Source: JAICKM01 sp038228295
GTDB lineage: Bacteria; Chloroflexota; Chloroflexia; QHBQ01; JAICKM01
DNA length: 64,000 nucleotides
Reading direction: 5' to 3'
Assembly (NCBI GenBank): GCA_038228295.1
Contig: JBBRPH010000022.1
Span: 1 to 64,000, forward strand
Below the pieces are notes generated by a model. It worked only from the letters and a program-made list of their open reading frames with translations. It did no database searches and was not told the DNA's origin. Of this stretch, positions 55,974 to 63,593 are shown in pieces; within the stretch, counting starts at the first letter, position 1, and every line of letters begins with the position of its first letter. Both the position numbers and the translations under genes were made by a program.

Positions 55974-56588
55974 TTATCCCCCGTCGGCAGTCAGACGGGT
56001 AGTGATCCAGCGGGTGCCTGCGCCCAGCAAGGCCGCCAGCAGCGGCACAACCGGCACTGTTAGTGTAGCACGCACATCCGCCCAGCTATTGGGATAAGGT
56101 AGCTGTAGGCCCGTAGCCGCAGCCCACGCCTGACCGAGCGGGATACCCGCGCCAAGCAGTAGCCCCCAGAGGATTGCCCCACGCGGGCGCACAAACCCCA
56201 GTACTGCCGCAGCCAGGATTATGGGCAGAGCGATAATACCGGTCTCGTCGACATGTAGATTCACGTAAGTCACCACCAGGGCCAAGATCAGGGCCACGGA
56301 CAGCGGCCAAAGCTGGTGGATACGCGCTGGTGTGCTCATAAAGTGATTCCCTTCCCGCCAAGCATTGAGGCGTTCATGCGTGCCTGTCGCCACCAGGTCG
56401 CGCAACGTGTGGTTCCATAAGAGTAGCAAGCCCCAACCGCCATGTCGGCGATAAGCCGCGCGGCAGCAGTCTTGAAACACATGGGCCATCGGCCGGCCGT
56501 AATGCTGCCGGAATGCGGTCGGATAGACCCGCAACAGATGCTGATAGACTCCTACCGACAGTGCTGCCGGCCAGGTGCGCCGGCTCAT
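55974..56588 (-). CDS. Membrane protein coupled to a PadR regulator
   Basis: 204 residues. The N-terminal ~70 residues (LLRVYPTAFRQHYGRPMAHVFQDCCRAAYRRHGGWG, then LLLLWNHTLRDLVATGTHERL) are the small prefix domain often attached to membrane proteins or ABC permeases that are encoded with PadR regulators. Then about four hydrophobic helices follow. The ATG at 56588 overlaps the PadR stop as ATGA, so the two are translationally coupled. It is presumably a target or partner of the PadR system; no transport or enzyme motif is seen. Confidence 0.7.
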   Translation of the reverse strand: MSRRTWPAALSVGVYQHLLRVYPTAFRQHYGRPMAHVFQDCCRAAYRRHGGWGLLLLWNHTLRDLVATGTHERLNAWREGNHFMSTPARIHQLWPLSVALILALVVTYVNLHVDETGIIALPIILAAAVLGFVRPRGAILWGLLLGAGIPLGQAWAAATGLQLPYPNSWADVRATLTVPVVPLLAALLGAGTRWITTRLTADGG

Positions 56589-56953
56589 AGGGTATCGCCA
56601 GCAGGGAGTAAGCGTTTGTCCTGCGCTACGCCGACCAAGCGGGCCAGTCGCCTGGCTTCCGCCGCCGCGACCCGCCGCCCCAGGTCGGTTAACCGATAGT
56701 AGCGCCGCCGCTCATCGTCCAGCGCCGGGTCCGGGCGCTCGTCCGACTCCGCGATCAGCCCATCGGCCAGCATCCGCTTGATCGTGCCGTATAGGGTGCC
56801 CGGCCCCAGCCGCATTTGCCCCGCCGTGCGCGTCGCCACTTCTTGCATGATGCCGTAGCCATGCCGTTCACTGTCGGCTAGCGCCAGCGCGATGTGGAAC
56901 ACCGCCGGGGTCAGGGGCAGCCAAGTATCGGGATCGGAGATCGGTGCAGCCAT
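56585..56953 (-). CDS. PadR-family transcriptional regulator
   Basis: 122 residues. Winged-helix PadR domain: LTPAVFHIALALADSERHGYGIMQEVATRTAGQMRLGPGTLYGTIKRMLADGLI with the HGYGI and GTLYGTIKRM signatures, then RRRYYRLTDLGRRVAAAEARRLARLV. Typically binds a palindrome over its own promoter and is released by a small ligand. The promoter (56997-57025) has a palindrome over its -10, so autoregulation is likely. It is the first gene of the pair with the membrane protein. Strong call on family; the inducer is unknown. Confidence 0.9.
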   Translation of the reverse strand: MAAPISDPDTWLPLTPAVFHIALALADSERHGYGIMQEVATRTAGQMRLGPGTLYGTIKRMLADGLIAESDERPDPALDDERRRYYRLTDLGRRVAAAEARRLARLVGVAQDKRLLPAGDTL

Positions 56954-56979
56954 TCAGCTCCTAATACAGTCCGTAGCAA

Positions 56980-57025
56980 ATATATCCGTCTTTGATATAG
57001 TAGCACCAAATAGCCGAACTGTCAA
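56980..57025 (-). promoter_or_regulatory. PadR promoter with overlapping near-palindromic operator
   Basis: Minus-strand TTGACA (plus 57020-57025), 17-bp spacer, TACTAT (plus 56997-57002). An inverted repeat ATATATC (56980-56986) / GATATAG (56994-57000) overlaps the -10 and the predicted start, an ideal site for self-repression. The promoter overlaps the 3' end of the upstream paaK-like gene. Confidence 0.65.
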
Positions 57026-58338
57026 GCTCCGGCTCCGACCGGCCGCTCCACCACACGCACCGCCTTGCCCTCGCTGCGCGGCACGCTGCCGGGCGGATGC
57101 AAGCGGACAGCGGTGTGCAGAGAGAGCGCAGCGGCGAGCACGGATTCGATACGCCGGCAGAGGGCCGCAGTCGCCTCGGCTGAGGGATCGGCAGCGGCAA
57201 AGGTAGCGCTCATCTCGGTTAGCACTTCGAGGCGTGGCATGGTGGCCGTGCGGTCTACCACGATCTGATAGTGTGGGGCTAGTTCGGGCTGGGCCAGCAA
57301 CACCCGCTCGATCTCGGAGGGAAAGACATTAACACCACGAATGACCAGCATATCATCAGTGCGCCCTTTGATGCGGCTCATGCGCCCATGGGTGCGCCCA
57401 CAGCGGCACGGCTCTGTGGTGAAGCGGCAAAGGTCGCCGGTGCGGTAACGCACCAGCGGAAAGGCTTCTTTGCTTAGGCTGGTGAAAGTCAAGTCGCCTT
57501 CCACCCCTTCAGGCAACGGCGCGCCTGTCGCCGGATCCAGGATTTCGACTAAGAAATGATCTTCCCAAACGTGCAGCCCGTCGCGACCGTCGGCGCACTC
57601 CATCGCCACGCCGGGACCAATGATCTCGCTCAAGCCGTAGAGGTCAAGGGCAATGATGCCCAGGCGGCGTTCGATTTGGGCGCGCATGGCCTCCGTCCAG
57701 GGTTCGGCCCCAAACAGACCAAGCCGCAAAGCTAGGCTGCCGGGCGCGATGCCCGCGTTATCGAGATGATCCGCCAGGTTGAGCGCATACGACGGCGTAC
57801 AGGTCAGAATCTGGGCAGCGAAATCTTGCAGCAGCAGTACCTGACGCGGCGTGTTGCCGCCCGACATAGGAACGACCGTGCAGCCCAACAACTCCGCCCC
57901 GTAGTGTAGGCCTAGGCCGCCGGTAAACAGGCCGTAGCCGTAGGCGTTGTGCAGCCTGTCGCCGGGCCGAGCACCCGCCGCCACCAAGGCCCGCGCACAA
58001 ACTTCGGCCCATAGCGCGATATCGCCTCGTGTGTAGCCCACCACCGTCGGCTTGCCGCGGGTGCCCGACGAGGCATGGAGCCGGACCACCTGATCGAGCG
58101 GACGGGCAAACAGGCCGAAGGGATAGGTCGCGCGCAAGTCGCTTTTGATCGTGCAGGGGAAGCGGACCAGATCCTCCAGGTGGTGCAGGCTGTCCGGCCC
58201 CACGCCGGCCGCCTCACAGCGTTCGTGGAACAGCGGCACACGGGCATACACGTCGGCGATAGTGGTCCGCAACCGCTGCAATTGCAACGCCCGCAAGTCG
58301 GGCCGCGCCAGAGTTTCGGCGGATTCGTTCCAGTACAT
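57022..58338 (-). CDS. paaK: Phenylacetate-CoA ligase-like (PaaK) adenylate-forming enzyme
   Basis: 438 residues of the ANL superfamily. The AMP-binding P-loop SSGTRGKPTVVGYT is near 92, GLHYGAELLGCTVVPMSGGN follows, with YGLSEIIGPGVAMEC near 238, YRTGDLCRF, RIKGRTDDMLVIRGVNVFPSEIE near 332, and a C-terminal regulatory domain. PaaK activates phenylacetate (or a similar aryl acid) as CoA ester; homologues also start antibiotic or storage pathways. I start at ATG 58338, GGAGG just upstream. It lies 53 bp downstream of the cytochrome P450 on the same strand. No other phenylacetate genes are nearby, so the substrate is uncertain. Confidence 0.85.
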   Translation of the reverse strand: MYWNESAETLARPDLRALQLQRLRTTIADVYARVPLFHERCEAAGVGPDSLHHLEDLVRFPCTIKSDLRATYPFGLFARPLDQVVRLHASSGTRGKPTVVGYTRGDIALWAEVCARALVAAGARPGDRLHNAYGYGLFTGGLGLHYGAELLGCTVVPMSGGNTPRQVLLLQDFAAQILTCTPSYALNLADHLDNAGIAPGSLALRLGLFGAEPWTEAMRAQIERRLGIIALDLYGLSEIIGPGVAMECADGRDGLHVWEDHFLVEILDPATGAPLPEGVEGDLTFTSLSKEAFPLVRYRTGDLCRFTTEPCRCGRTHGRMSRIKGRTDDMLVIRGVNVFPSEIERVLLAQPELAPHYQIVVDRTATMPRLEVLTEMSATFAAADPSAEATAALCRRIESVLAAALSLHTAVRLHPPGSVPRSEGKAVRVVERPVGAGA

Positions 58339-58391
58339 GGGAGCCTCCGGGCGTGAAGAGTGTAACAAGGTTACGGGATAACCGATAGAGG

Positions 58392-59777
58392 TCAGAGTTC
58401 CGACGCTGCCTTGCGGGCGACCACCGGCGCGGCGGTGGATCGTGCGGTTACCCGCACCCAGAGACCCGACTGGGGCTGCAACGTGGCGCGCACCACAGGG
58501 CGCACCCGCTGCTTGGGCACGAGATCGAGGTGGTAGCGTTGCAGGATACCGGCGAGGATCGTCTTGATCTCCATCATCGCGAACGGTGCCCCAATACACG
58601 AGCGCGGCCCGACGGCAAACGGCAGGTAGGCATAGGGCGGCGGGGCGGCGGCCTCAGGCGCGAACCGTTCCGGGCGGAAACGTTCCGGGTCAGGAAATTG
58701 GTCGGCTAGCCGGTGGCTGATGTAGGGTGAATAGAGGACAAAGGTGCCGGCGGGGATAGTATAGCCCTGCCAAGTGAAGGCGGCGCGCGCCACGCGGTAG
58801 AAAACCGGCAACGGCGGGTAGAGGCGCAGCGTCTCTTTGACCACAGCATCAAGATAAGGTAGACGATCCAGATCGGCAGGCGTAGGCGGGCGGCCCTGTA
58901 GCACCGTGTCCAATTCAGCGTACAGCCGCGCCGCTGCGCGTGGGTGGCGCGCCAGCAGATAGCCCGCCCACGTCAGCGCGTTCGCGCTCGTCTCGTGGCC
59001 GGCGAAAAACAGCGTGGTGAGATTGTCGAGCAACTGATCGGGCGTGAGTTGCCCACCGTCTTCATCGCGTGCGGCGACCAGTAGGGAGACCACGTCGCCG
59101 CTATCGGCCCCACTGCGCGTGTGGTCGGCGACGACGGCCGCAAGCGTTGTGCGAATCTGCCGTTGCGCGCGGCGCACGCTGCCGCCCTTGCCCAGCCCCG
59201 GCACGTCGAACGGCACCTGGTTGAACAGCAATTGCGTCTGGTTGCCTAATGCCTCAGACAGGGTCGCCACAGCCTGGCTCAAGCCACTCACATCGCTATC
59301 CAGATCCACCCCAAACAGGGTATGCCCCATGATTCGCAACGTCAGGTGGTGCATAGCGGCGGCCAGATCAATAGGCTGCCAGGGTCGCCAGTCATCCAGC
59401 ATCGCCGCCGTCTCGGCCCGCATCGTCGCTTGATAAACGGCAATGCGCCTACGATGGAACGCCGGTAGCAACAGGCGACGCACCTGACGGTGGGTGGGGT
59501 CGTCAATAAACACCAGCCCCTCGCCTACCAACCAGCGGGCGTGCAGCCGGTCATAAAACGGCGCGACGAGAAAATTATCGGCGGCTTCCACCAAGATGTA
59601 GCGGTTGGCTGCCGCGCCCGCCAGCAACACCGCGCGTAGCGGCCCCGCGCCCACCCCGACCACCTGCCCATAGCGCGCCACCGCCGCTGTGATAAACTCC
59701 AACGGATCGCGCAGCAGGGGACCCACCGCACGTAGGGCGGCGAGGCCGGTAGGCCCAGGGATCGCTTTAGTCGGCAT
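58392..59777 (-). CDS. Cytochrome P450
   Basis: 461-residue heme monooxygenase. I-helix oxygen motif FAGHETSANALTWAG (about 247-260), K-helix ETLRLYPP (about 305, the ExxR), PERFRPERF, and heme-binding PFAVGPRSCIGAPFA with the Cys near 400. The layout and length resemble CYP102/CYP4-like fatty-acid or terpene hydroxylases more than small class I bacterial P450s. No ferredoxin or reductase is next door, so electron partners are elsewhere. It is followed by the PaaK-like gene (probable operon) and is transcribed away from the cyclase gene through a shared symmetrical promoter region. Confidence 0.93.
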   Translation of the reverse strand: MPTKAIPGPTGLAALRAVGPLLRDPLEFITAAVARYGQVVGVGAGPLRAVLLAGAAANRYILVEAADNFLVAPFYDRLHARWLVGEGLVFIDDPTHRQVRRLLLPAFHRRRIAVYQATMRAETAAMLDDWRPWQPIDLAAAMHHLTLRIMGHTLFGVDLDSDVSGLSQAVATLSEALGNQTQLLFNQVPFDVPGLGKGGSVRRAQRQIRTTLAAVVADHTRSGADSGDVVSLLVAARDEDGGQLTPDQLLDNLTTLFFAGHETSANALTWAGYLLARHPRAAARLYAELDTVLQGRPPTPADLDRLPYLDAVVKETLRLYPPLPVFYRVARAAFTWQGYTIPAGTFVLYSPYISHRLADQFPDPERFRPERFAPEAAAPPPYAYLPFAVGPRSCIGAPFAMMEIKTILAGILQRYHLDLVPKQRVRPVVRATLQPQSGLWVRVTARSTAAPVVARKAASEL

Positions 59778-59831
59778 CAGTGGCCTCCATAATGCGTATT
59801 GGGTAAAATAGACAACGTTTCGTTCGCAGTG

Positions 59832-59868
59832 ATTATAGCACGGTTACACCAACCTGATGTGCTATAAT
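59832..59868. promoter_or_regulatory. Symmetrical divergent promoter region (P450-paaK versus cyclase)
   Basis: ATTATAGCAC (59832-59841) and GTGCTATAAT (59859-59868) are perfect inverted repeats, 17 bp apart. Each carries an extended -10 (TGC-TATAAT) pointing outwards: plus-strand TATAAT at 59863-59868 for the cyclase gene, minus-strand TATAAT at 59832-59837 for the P450 operon. No good -35 exists for either, so an activator or the extended -10 must help. Two polymerases could not bind at once. Confidence 0.65.
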
Positions 59869-59915
59869 GCCGGCGGTAACGGCTAAAGTTACGCAGTACA
59901 CAGTAGGGAGGCTTC

Positions 59916-60548
59916 ATGCAAATCTACGACATCTCGAACGCCGTCTACAGCGGCATGGTCCATTGGCCTGACAACCCGGAGGTCTGCCTCGAACGGGTGT
60001 CGGATGTAAACAAAGGGGATATTGCCACCGTCTCGCGCTATGATGCGGGCGTGCATACCGGCACCCATCTGGACGCACCGGTGCATTTTATCGCCGGTGG
60101 CAGCGCGACCGATACGCTGGATCTCAACGTGTTGGTCGGCCCGGCACTGGTCGTGCGGCTAGACGACAGCGTGGCGCAGATCACGGCGGCGGTGCTGGAT
60201 GCACAGGCCATCCCGCCCGGCACGACGCGCATCTTGTTCCGCACGCGCAACTCAGCCTACTGGGCCGCCGACGACCGCACCTTTCACCCCGATTTCGCAG
60301 CGGTGCAGGGTGATGCCGCGCAGTGGCTGGTAGATCATGGTGTGCGGCTAGTCGGGGTAGATTACCTGTCGGTCGCGCCGTTTGACGACGGCGTAACCAC
60401 CCACCGCATCCTGCTGGGCGCGGGCGTGATCCCGGTGGAGGGGTTGAACCTGACCGGCATCGAGCCGGGTCTCTATGATCTGGTCTGCTTGCCGTTCAAG
60501 CTGCGTGGCTGCGACGGTGCCCCGGCCCGCGCCATCCTGATGCGCTGA
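59916..60548 (+). CDS. Cyclase/kynurenine formamidase-like metal hydrolase
   Basis: 210-residue protein of the cyclase/KynB family. The metal-binding motif HTGTHLDAPVHF is at about residues 47-58, with a second set VGVDYLSVAPFD near 147 and the His in TTHRILL. KynB hydrolyses N-formylkynurenine; related members hydrolyse other amides or lactones and some are isatin hydrolases. AGGGAGG precedes ATG 59916. It shares the symmetric promoter region with the P450-PaaK operon, suggesting linked control, perhaps of one aromatic compound's pathway. Activity on kynurenine is only a guess, since no other tryptophan-degradation gene is near. Confidence 0.83.
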   Translation: MQIYDISNAVYSGMVHWPDNPEVCLERVSDVNKGDIATVSRYDAGVHTGTHLDAPVHFIAGGSATDTLDLNVLVGPALVVRLDDSVAQITAAVLDAQAIPPGTTRILFRTRNSAYWAADDRTFHPDFAAVQGDAAQWLVDHGVRLVGVDYLSVAPFDDGVTTHRILLGAGVIPVEGLNLTGIEPGLYDLVCLPFKLRGCDGAPARAILMR

Positions 60549-60559
60549 CGGCGGGCGAC

Positions 60560-60669
60560 GAGTTCTGAGTTCTGAGTTCTGAATTCTGAGTTAGGTGATT
60601 GGATGAGATAGCGTCGTCACCTAATTCATAATCCCGAACTCAGAATTCAGAACTCAGAACTCAGAACTC
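60560..60669. repeat. 110-bp palindromic element with perfect 33-bp heptamer-repeat arms
   Basis: Left arm 60560-60592 and right arm 60637-60669 are exact reverse complements, each made of heptamer copies (GAGTTCT/AGAACTC type). Inside is a second hairpin, TTAGGTGA (60591-60598) / TCACCTAA (60617-60624). It starts 12 bp after the cyclase stop codon. The right arm equals the repeat inside cphB (24237-24269). It is a mobile or slippage-derived element, and could double as a terminator. Confidence 0.9.
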
Positions 60670-60752
60670 GGCGGCGGCGGCAACTGGCATACATTCTGCT
60701 TTCTAGTCCACCGTAGGCGCATAACAACCTGCGCCGGAAGGAGTACAACCAG

Positions 60753-60995
60753 ATGGCAGAACCTAAAGGCGGACATCAGCACGACCACGAACCGATCCAC
60801 GATCAGGGCCAGGGCCACGCGCACGAAGACGACCGGGGCCACGGCAGCAAAGCCAACCAGGCCGGTGGCGGCCACCGTGATCACCGGGCCAGCGGCAGCC
60901 ACGATCCCATTGACCACGGCGATCACGCCCCTGATGTCAGCGGCACCCACGGCAACACGCATAGCGGTGGCGGGGCCGGCAAGACCGAAGATTGA
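60753..60995 (+). CDS. Small His/Asp/Gly-rich disordered protein
   Basis: 80 residues, about a quarter His, with Asp, Gly and Glu making up most of the rest; no hydrophobic segment, Cys or Trp. The repeated pattern (GHQHDHEPIHDQGQGHAHEDD) would bind transition metals and stay unfolded. GGAAGGAG lies upstream, so the ORF is likely translated. It lies 41 bp before an encapsulated-ferritin-like gene on the same strand, so a role in metal buffering or iron delivery is plausible but not shown. The Gly/His style recalls the 243-residue protein at 36730. Confidence 0.6.
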   Translation: MAEPKGGHQHDHEPIHDQGQGHAHEDDRGHGSKANQAGGGHRDHRASGSHDPIDHGDHAPDVSGTHGNTHSGGGAGKTED

Positions 60996-61036
60996 CCCGG
61001 CTGCCCAATAGCTACCAGCGCTGAAGGAGTACCCCT

Positions 61037-61363
61037 GTGGGATTTGACCAGTATCACGAACCGGCCGACGAATTGTCGGATGAGGTGCGAACGTTTGCCC
61101 GGATGATCCAGGGTATGATCGAAGAAGCCCAAGCCATTGACTGGTACGAGCAGCGCATTTCGGTTGAGAAAAATGCCGATGCCAAAGCGATCATGCAAGA
61201 TGCCCAATCCGAAGAGTTCAAGCACTTCGGCATGGACCTGGAGTTTCTGCTGCGGCGCAAACCGAAATGGCGCACCGCCCTGCAACACATCCTGTTCCAA
61301 TCCGGCGACATTGTCGCGCTGGGTAAGCAAGCTGAAGAGGCCGAAGACAAGGTCGGCAAGTAA
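61037..61363 (+). CDS. Encapsulated-ferritin-like (EncFtn) protein
   Basis: 108 residues, two helices. The pattern EEAQAIDWYEQRI (helix 1, about 30-42) and AQSEEFKHFGMDLEFLLRRKPKW (helix 2, about 56-78) matches EncFtn, with the iron-site residues Glu in helix 1 and EE-x-x-H in helix 2. EncFtn forms an annular decamer that oxidises Fe2+ inside an encapsulin shell. GVGK-like end residues lack the usual encapsulin-targeting peptide, and the next gene is on the other strand, so no shell gene follows. The start at 61037 is GTG with AAGGAGTACC upstream. A 19-bp hairpin terminator follows. Confidence 0.8.
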   Translation: MGFDQYHEPADELSDEVRTFARMIQGMIEEAQAIDWYEQRISVEKNADAKAIMQDAQSEEFKHFGMDLEFLLRRKPKWRTALQHILFQSGDIVALGKQAEEAEDKVGK

Positions 61364-61381
61364 CCGGCGGTAGCAGCGACC

Positions 61382-61426
61382 AAAGCAGCAGCCCGATCAG
61401 CTATGTACTGATCGGGCTGCTGCTTT
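61382..61426 (+). terminator. 19-bp hairpin terminator
   Basis: Arms 61382-61400 and 61408-61426 pair perfectly with a 7-nt loop, and the stem ends in TTT followed by ATTAT. It closes the His-rich/EncFtn operon. Confidence 0.85.
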
Positions 61427-61448
61427 ATTATGTAAACCCTTAATCGTT

Positions 61449-61472
61449 CTCCGTGTCTCCGTGTCTCCGTGT
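61449..61472 (+). repeat. CTCCGTGT octamer tandem repeat
   Basis: Three perfect copies of CTCCGTGT, between the EncFtn terminator and the end of the oxidoreductase gene on the other strand. This unit is 8 nt, unlike the heptamers elsewhere. Confidence 0.8.
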
Positions 61473-61490
61473 TGAACCTGAACCGCAGGT

Positions 61491-63575
61491 TTAGACTGTG
61501 ACCCCCACGCCGGCGCGCAGGCCCACGTCCAGCGATTCAAGGGCAGCGATAGCCGACTGGTTGGGCGCGGAGACCAGATGCGGCTCGAAGTGCTGCATCG
61601 TGATGCAGTTGGTCGGGCAGATTTGCGCGCAGAGGCCGCAGCGGATGCACAGGTTTTCGTCCATGATCATCGCGGCCCCTGACTTCCAGCCCTTCGCCTC
61701 CATCAGGCGCGGCTCAAACGGCAGATTGTTGATGCGTTCGATCAGTTCCAGGTCGGCCATGTGGATCACGTTGACCGGGCAGACCTCGACGCAGGCGTTG
61801 CAGAGGATGCAGTTATCACCATCCACAAAGATGTTAAGCTGGCACTGCAAGCAGCGCTTCGCCTCCTGGAACGCTTCATCATGCGTGAAGCCGAGTTCGA
61901 CTTCGGTGGTCAGGTTGAAGCGATCCTGCACCGGGATCATCGGCATCTCCTGGCGCGGCACGGCATCGTAGTCGTCGCCTTCGACCAGGCGGCGTTGCAT
62001 CGTGTCGGCGGTCCAGATTGAGATCGGCTGCCAACTCATGCGGACGGCGGCATCCTGCGGATATTCCTGGCGCAGGGTTTGCGTTTGCGCCCATTCCTCC
62101 AGGCTGCGCGTCACGTCAAGGTGATAGTCGGACACATAATCTTGGTAGGGCACCAGCGCGAACTCGGCGCGCAGCGTTACCTTTTCGTCGGCGGGCTTGG
62201 CCCCGCGCAGATACTGGTCCACGCCGATGGCCGCTTTGTGTCCATCGGCAATCGAGGCGATGACGGTGCGCGCGCCGGCCACAAAGTCGCCACTGGCGAA
62301 CACGCCCGGCACATTGGTCATCCAGCTCACCGGGTCCACTTCGGGCCGCCCACGCTTGCTGACCTTGATGCCGGCATCGGCCAGATAGCCGACATCGGAG
62401 TTTTGGCCGGTGGCCGCCACCACAGTGTCCACATCCAGGATAAACTCGGTACCGGGGATCGGCACGGGGCTACGCCGACCCGACGCATCAGGGTCGCCCA
62501 AGCGGTTGCGGATACACTTCAGGCCGACCACTTTGCCGTCGGCCAAGACCACCTCGGTCTGTGACACCAGGAAGCGGAACTCCACCCCTTCGATTTCGGT
62601 CTCGCGCGCCTCCTCGTCATAGACCGACATTTCGTTGCGGCTGCGCCGGTAGATGACATAGACCTTTTCCGCGCCCATCCGCAGCGACGAGCGGGAGCAG
62701 TCCATCGCGGTGAAGCCGCCGCCGATGACTGCTACGCGCCGGCCCACCATCGGGTATTTGTGCAGGTTGATCTTCTCCATGAAGTGCAAGCCGGAGTACA
62801 GCCCCTGCACACTCAGGTAATCCTCCCCCGGCACATCCATGCGCTGCGGCGATTGGGTGCCGCAGGCCAGCACCACGGCATCATGCTGCGCTTTAAGATC
62901 CGTGATCGAGATCATGTTGGGCTTGCCCTCTTCGATCTCTTCCGGCGTGATGGTGCGCCCGATGGGGCGGTTGAACTGAATCTCCACGCCCATCGAAGCC
63001 ATATATTCGTTGATCTCTTCCGCACAGAGGTCGCGCGGCAAGCGCCATTCCGGGATACCGACCGTGAGCATCCCGCCGGCCACTTTAAGCGCCTCATAGA
63101 TTGTTACACCGTAGCCCAACTTCGCCAAATCGCGCGCCGCGCTGATGCCGGTCGGTCCGGCCCCGACTACGGCCACCGTTTCGCGCTTGGTGCGCGCCGG
63201 GCGCGTCCAGGGGTGCTGTTCGCTGCGGTTGTCCGAGGCGACGCGCTTGAGCCAGCAGATCGCAATCGGCTTGTCTACGCGCCCCCGACGGCACGACTGC
63301 TCGCACGGGCGCGCGCAGATGCGGCCCAGGATGCCCGGCACCACATTGTCTTCCAGGTTGATGCGGTATGCCTCGTCATAGTCCTCCGACGCGACATGGG
63401 CAATATAGCGCGCCACGTCGGTGTAGGCCGGGCAGGCATACTGGCACGAGATGTTCGCCAGGAACCACTCGCTGTCGCCGGTCTGGAGTTGATAGGGCGC
63501 AGCGTCATGTTCGGCGTGGCCGACGCGACTCTCTGAGCGCACCAACGCCATCAGGCGCATTCGTTCTTCCGCCAT
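61491..63575 (-). CDS. FAD/NAD(P)-dependent oxidoreductase of the glutamate synthase small-subunit type with 4Fe-4S domains
   Basis: 694 residues. An N-terminal Fe-S domain (CQYACPAYTDVARYI and GRICARPCEQSCRRG, residues ~44-97) matches GltD and similar proteins. Then FAD-binding VAVVGAGPTGISAARDLAK (~134), GGMLTVGIPEWRLP, VACGTQSPQ-like second loop, NADP-binding VAVIGGGFTAMDCSRSS (~285), and ATGQNSDVGYLADAG closing the domain. The C-terminus has a two-cluster ferredoxin: CILCNACVEVCPVNVI and CIRCGLCAQICPTNCI. It shuttles electrons between NAD(P)H and ferredoxin-like partners. No large glutamate synthase subunit is in the window, so it may serve another reductive pathway. Confidence 0.9.
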   Translation of the reverse strand: MAEERMRLMALVRSESRVGHAEHDAAPYQLQTGDSEWFLANISCQYACPAYTDVARYIAHVASEDYDEAYRINLEDNVVPGILGRICARPCEQSCRRGRVDKPIAICWLKRVASDNRSEQHPWTRPARTKRETVAVVGAGPTGISAARDLAKLGYGVTIYEALKVAGGMLTVGIPEWRLPRDLCAEEINEYMASMGVEIQFNRPIGRTITPEEIEEGKPNMISITDLKAQHDAVVLACGTQSPQRMDVPGEDYLSVQGLYSGLHFMEKINLHKYPMVGRRVAVIGGGFTAMDCSRSSLRMGAEKVYVIYRRSRNEMSVYDEEARETEIEGVEFRFLVSQTEVVLADGKVVGLKCIRNRLGDPDASGRRSPVPIPGTEFILDVDTVVAATGQNSDVGYLADAGIKVSKRGRPEVDPVSWMTNVPGVFASGDFVAGARTVIASIADGHKAAIGVDQYLRGAKPADEKVTLRAEFALVPYQDYVSDYHLDVTRSLEEWAQTQTLRQEYPQDAAVRMSWQPISIWTADTMQRRLVEGDDYDAVPRQEMPMIPVQDRFNLTTEVELGFTHDEAFQEAKRCLQCQLNIFVDGDNCILCNACVEVCPVNVIHMADLELIERINNLPFEPRLMEAKGWKSGAAMIMDENLCIRCGLCAQICPTNCITMQHFEPHLVSAPNQSAIAALESLDVGLRAGVGVTV

Positions 63576-63593
63576 TGTCGCAGTCTCCTCTTG

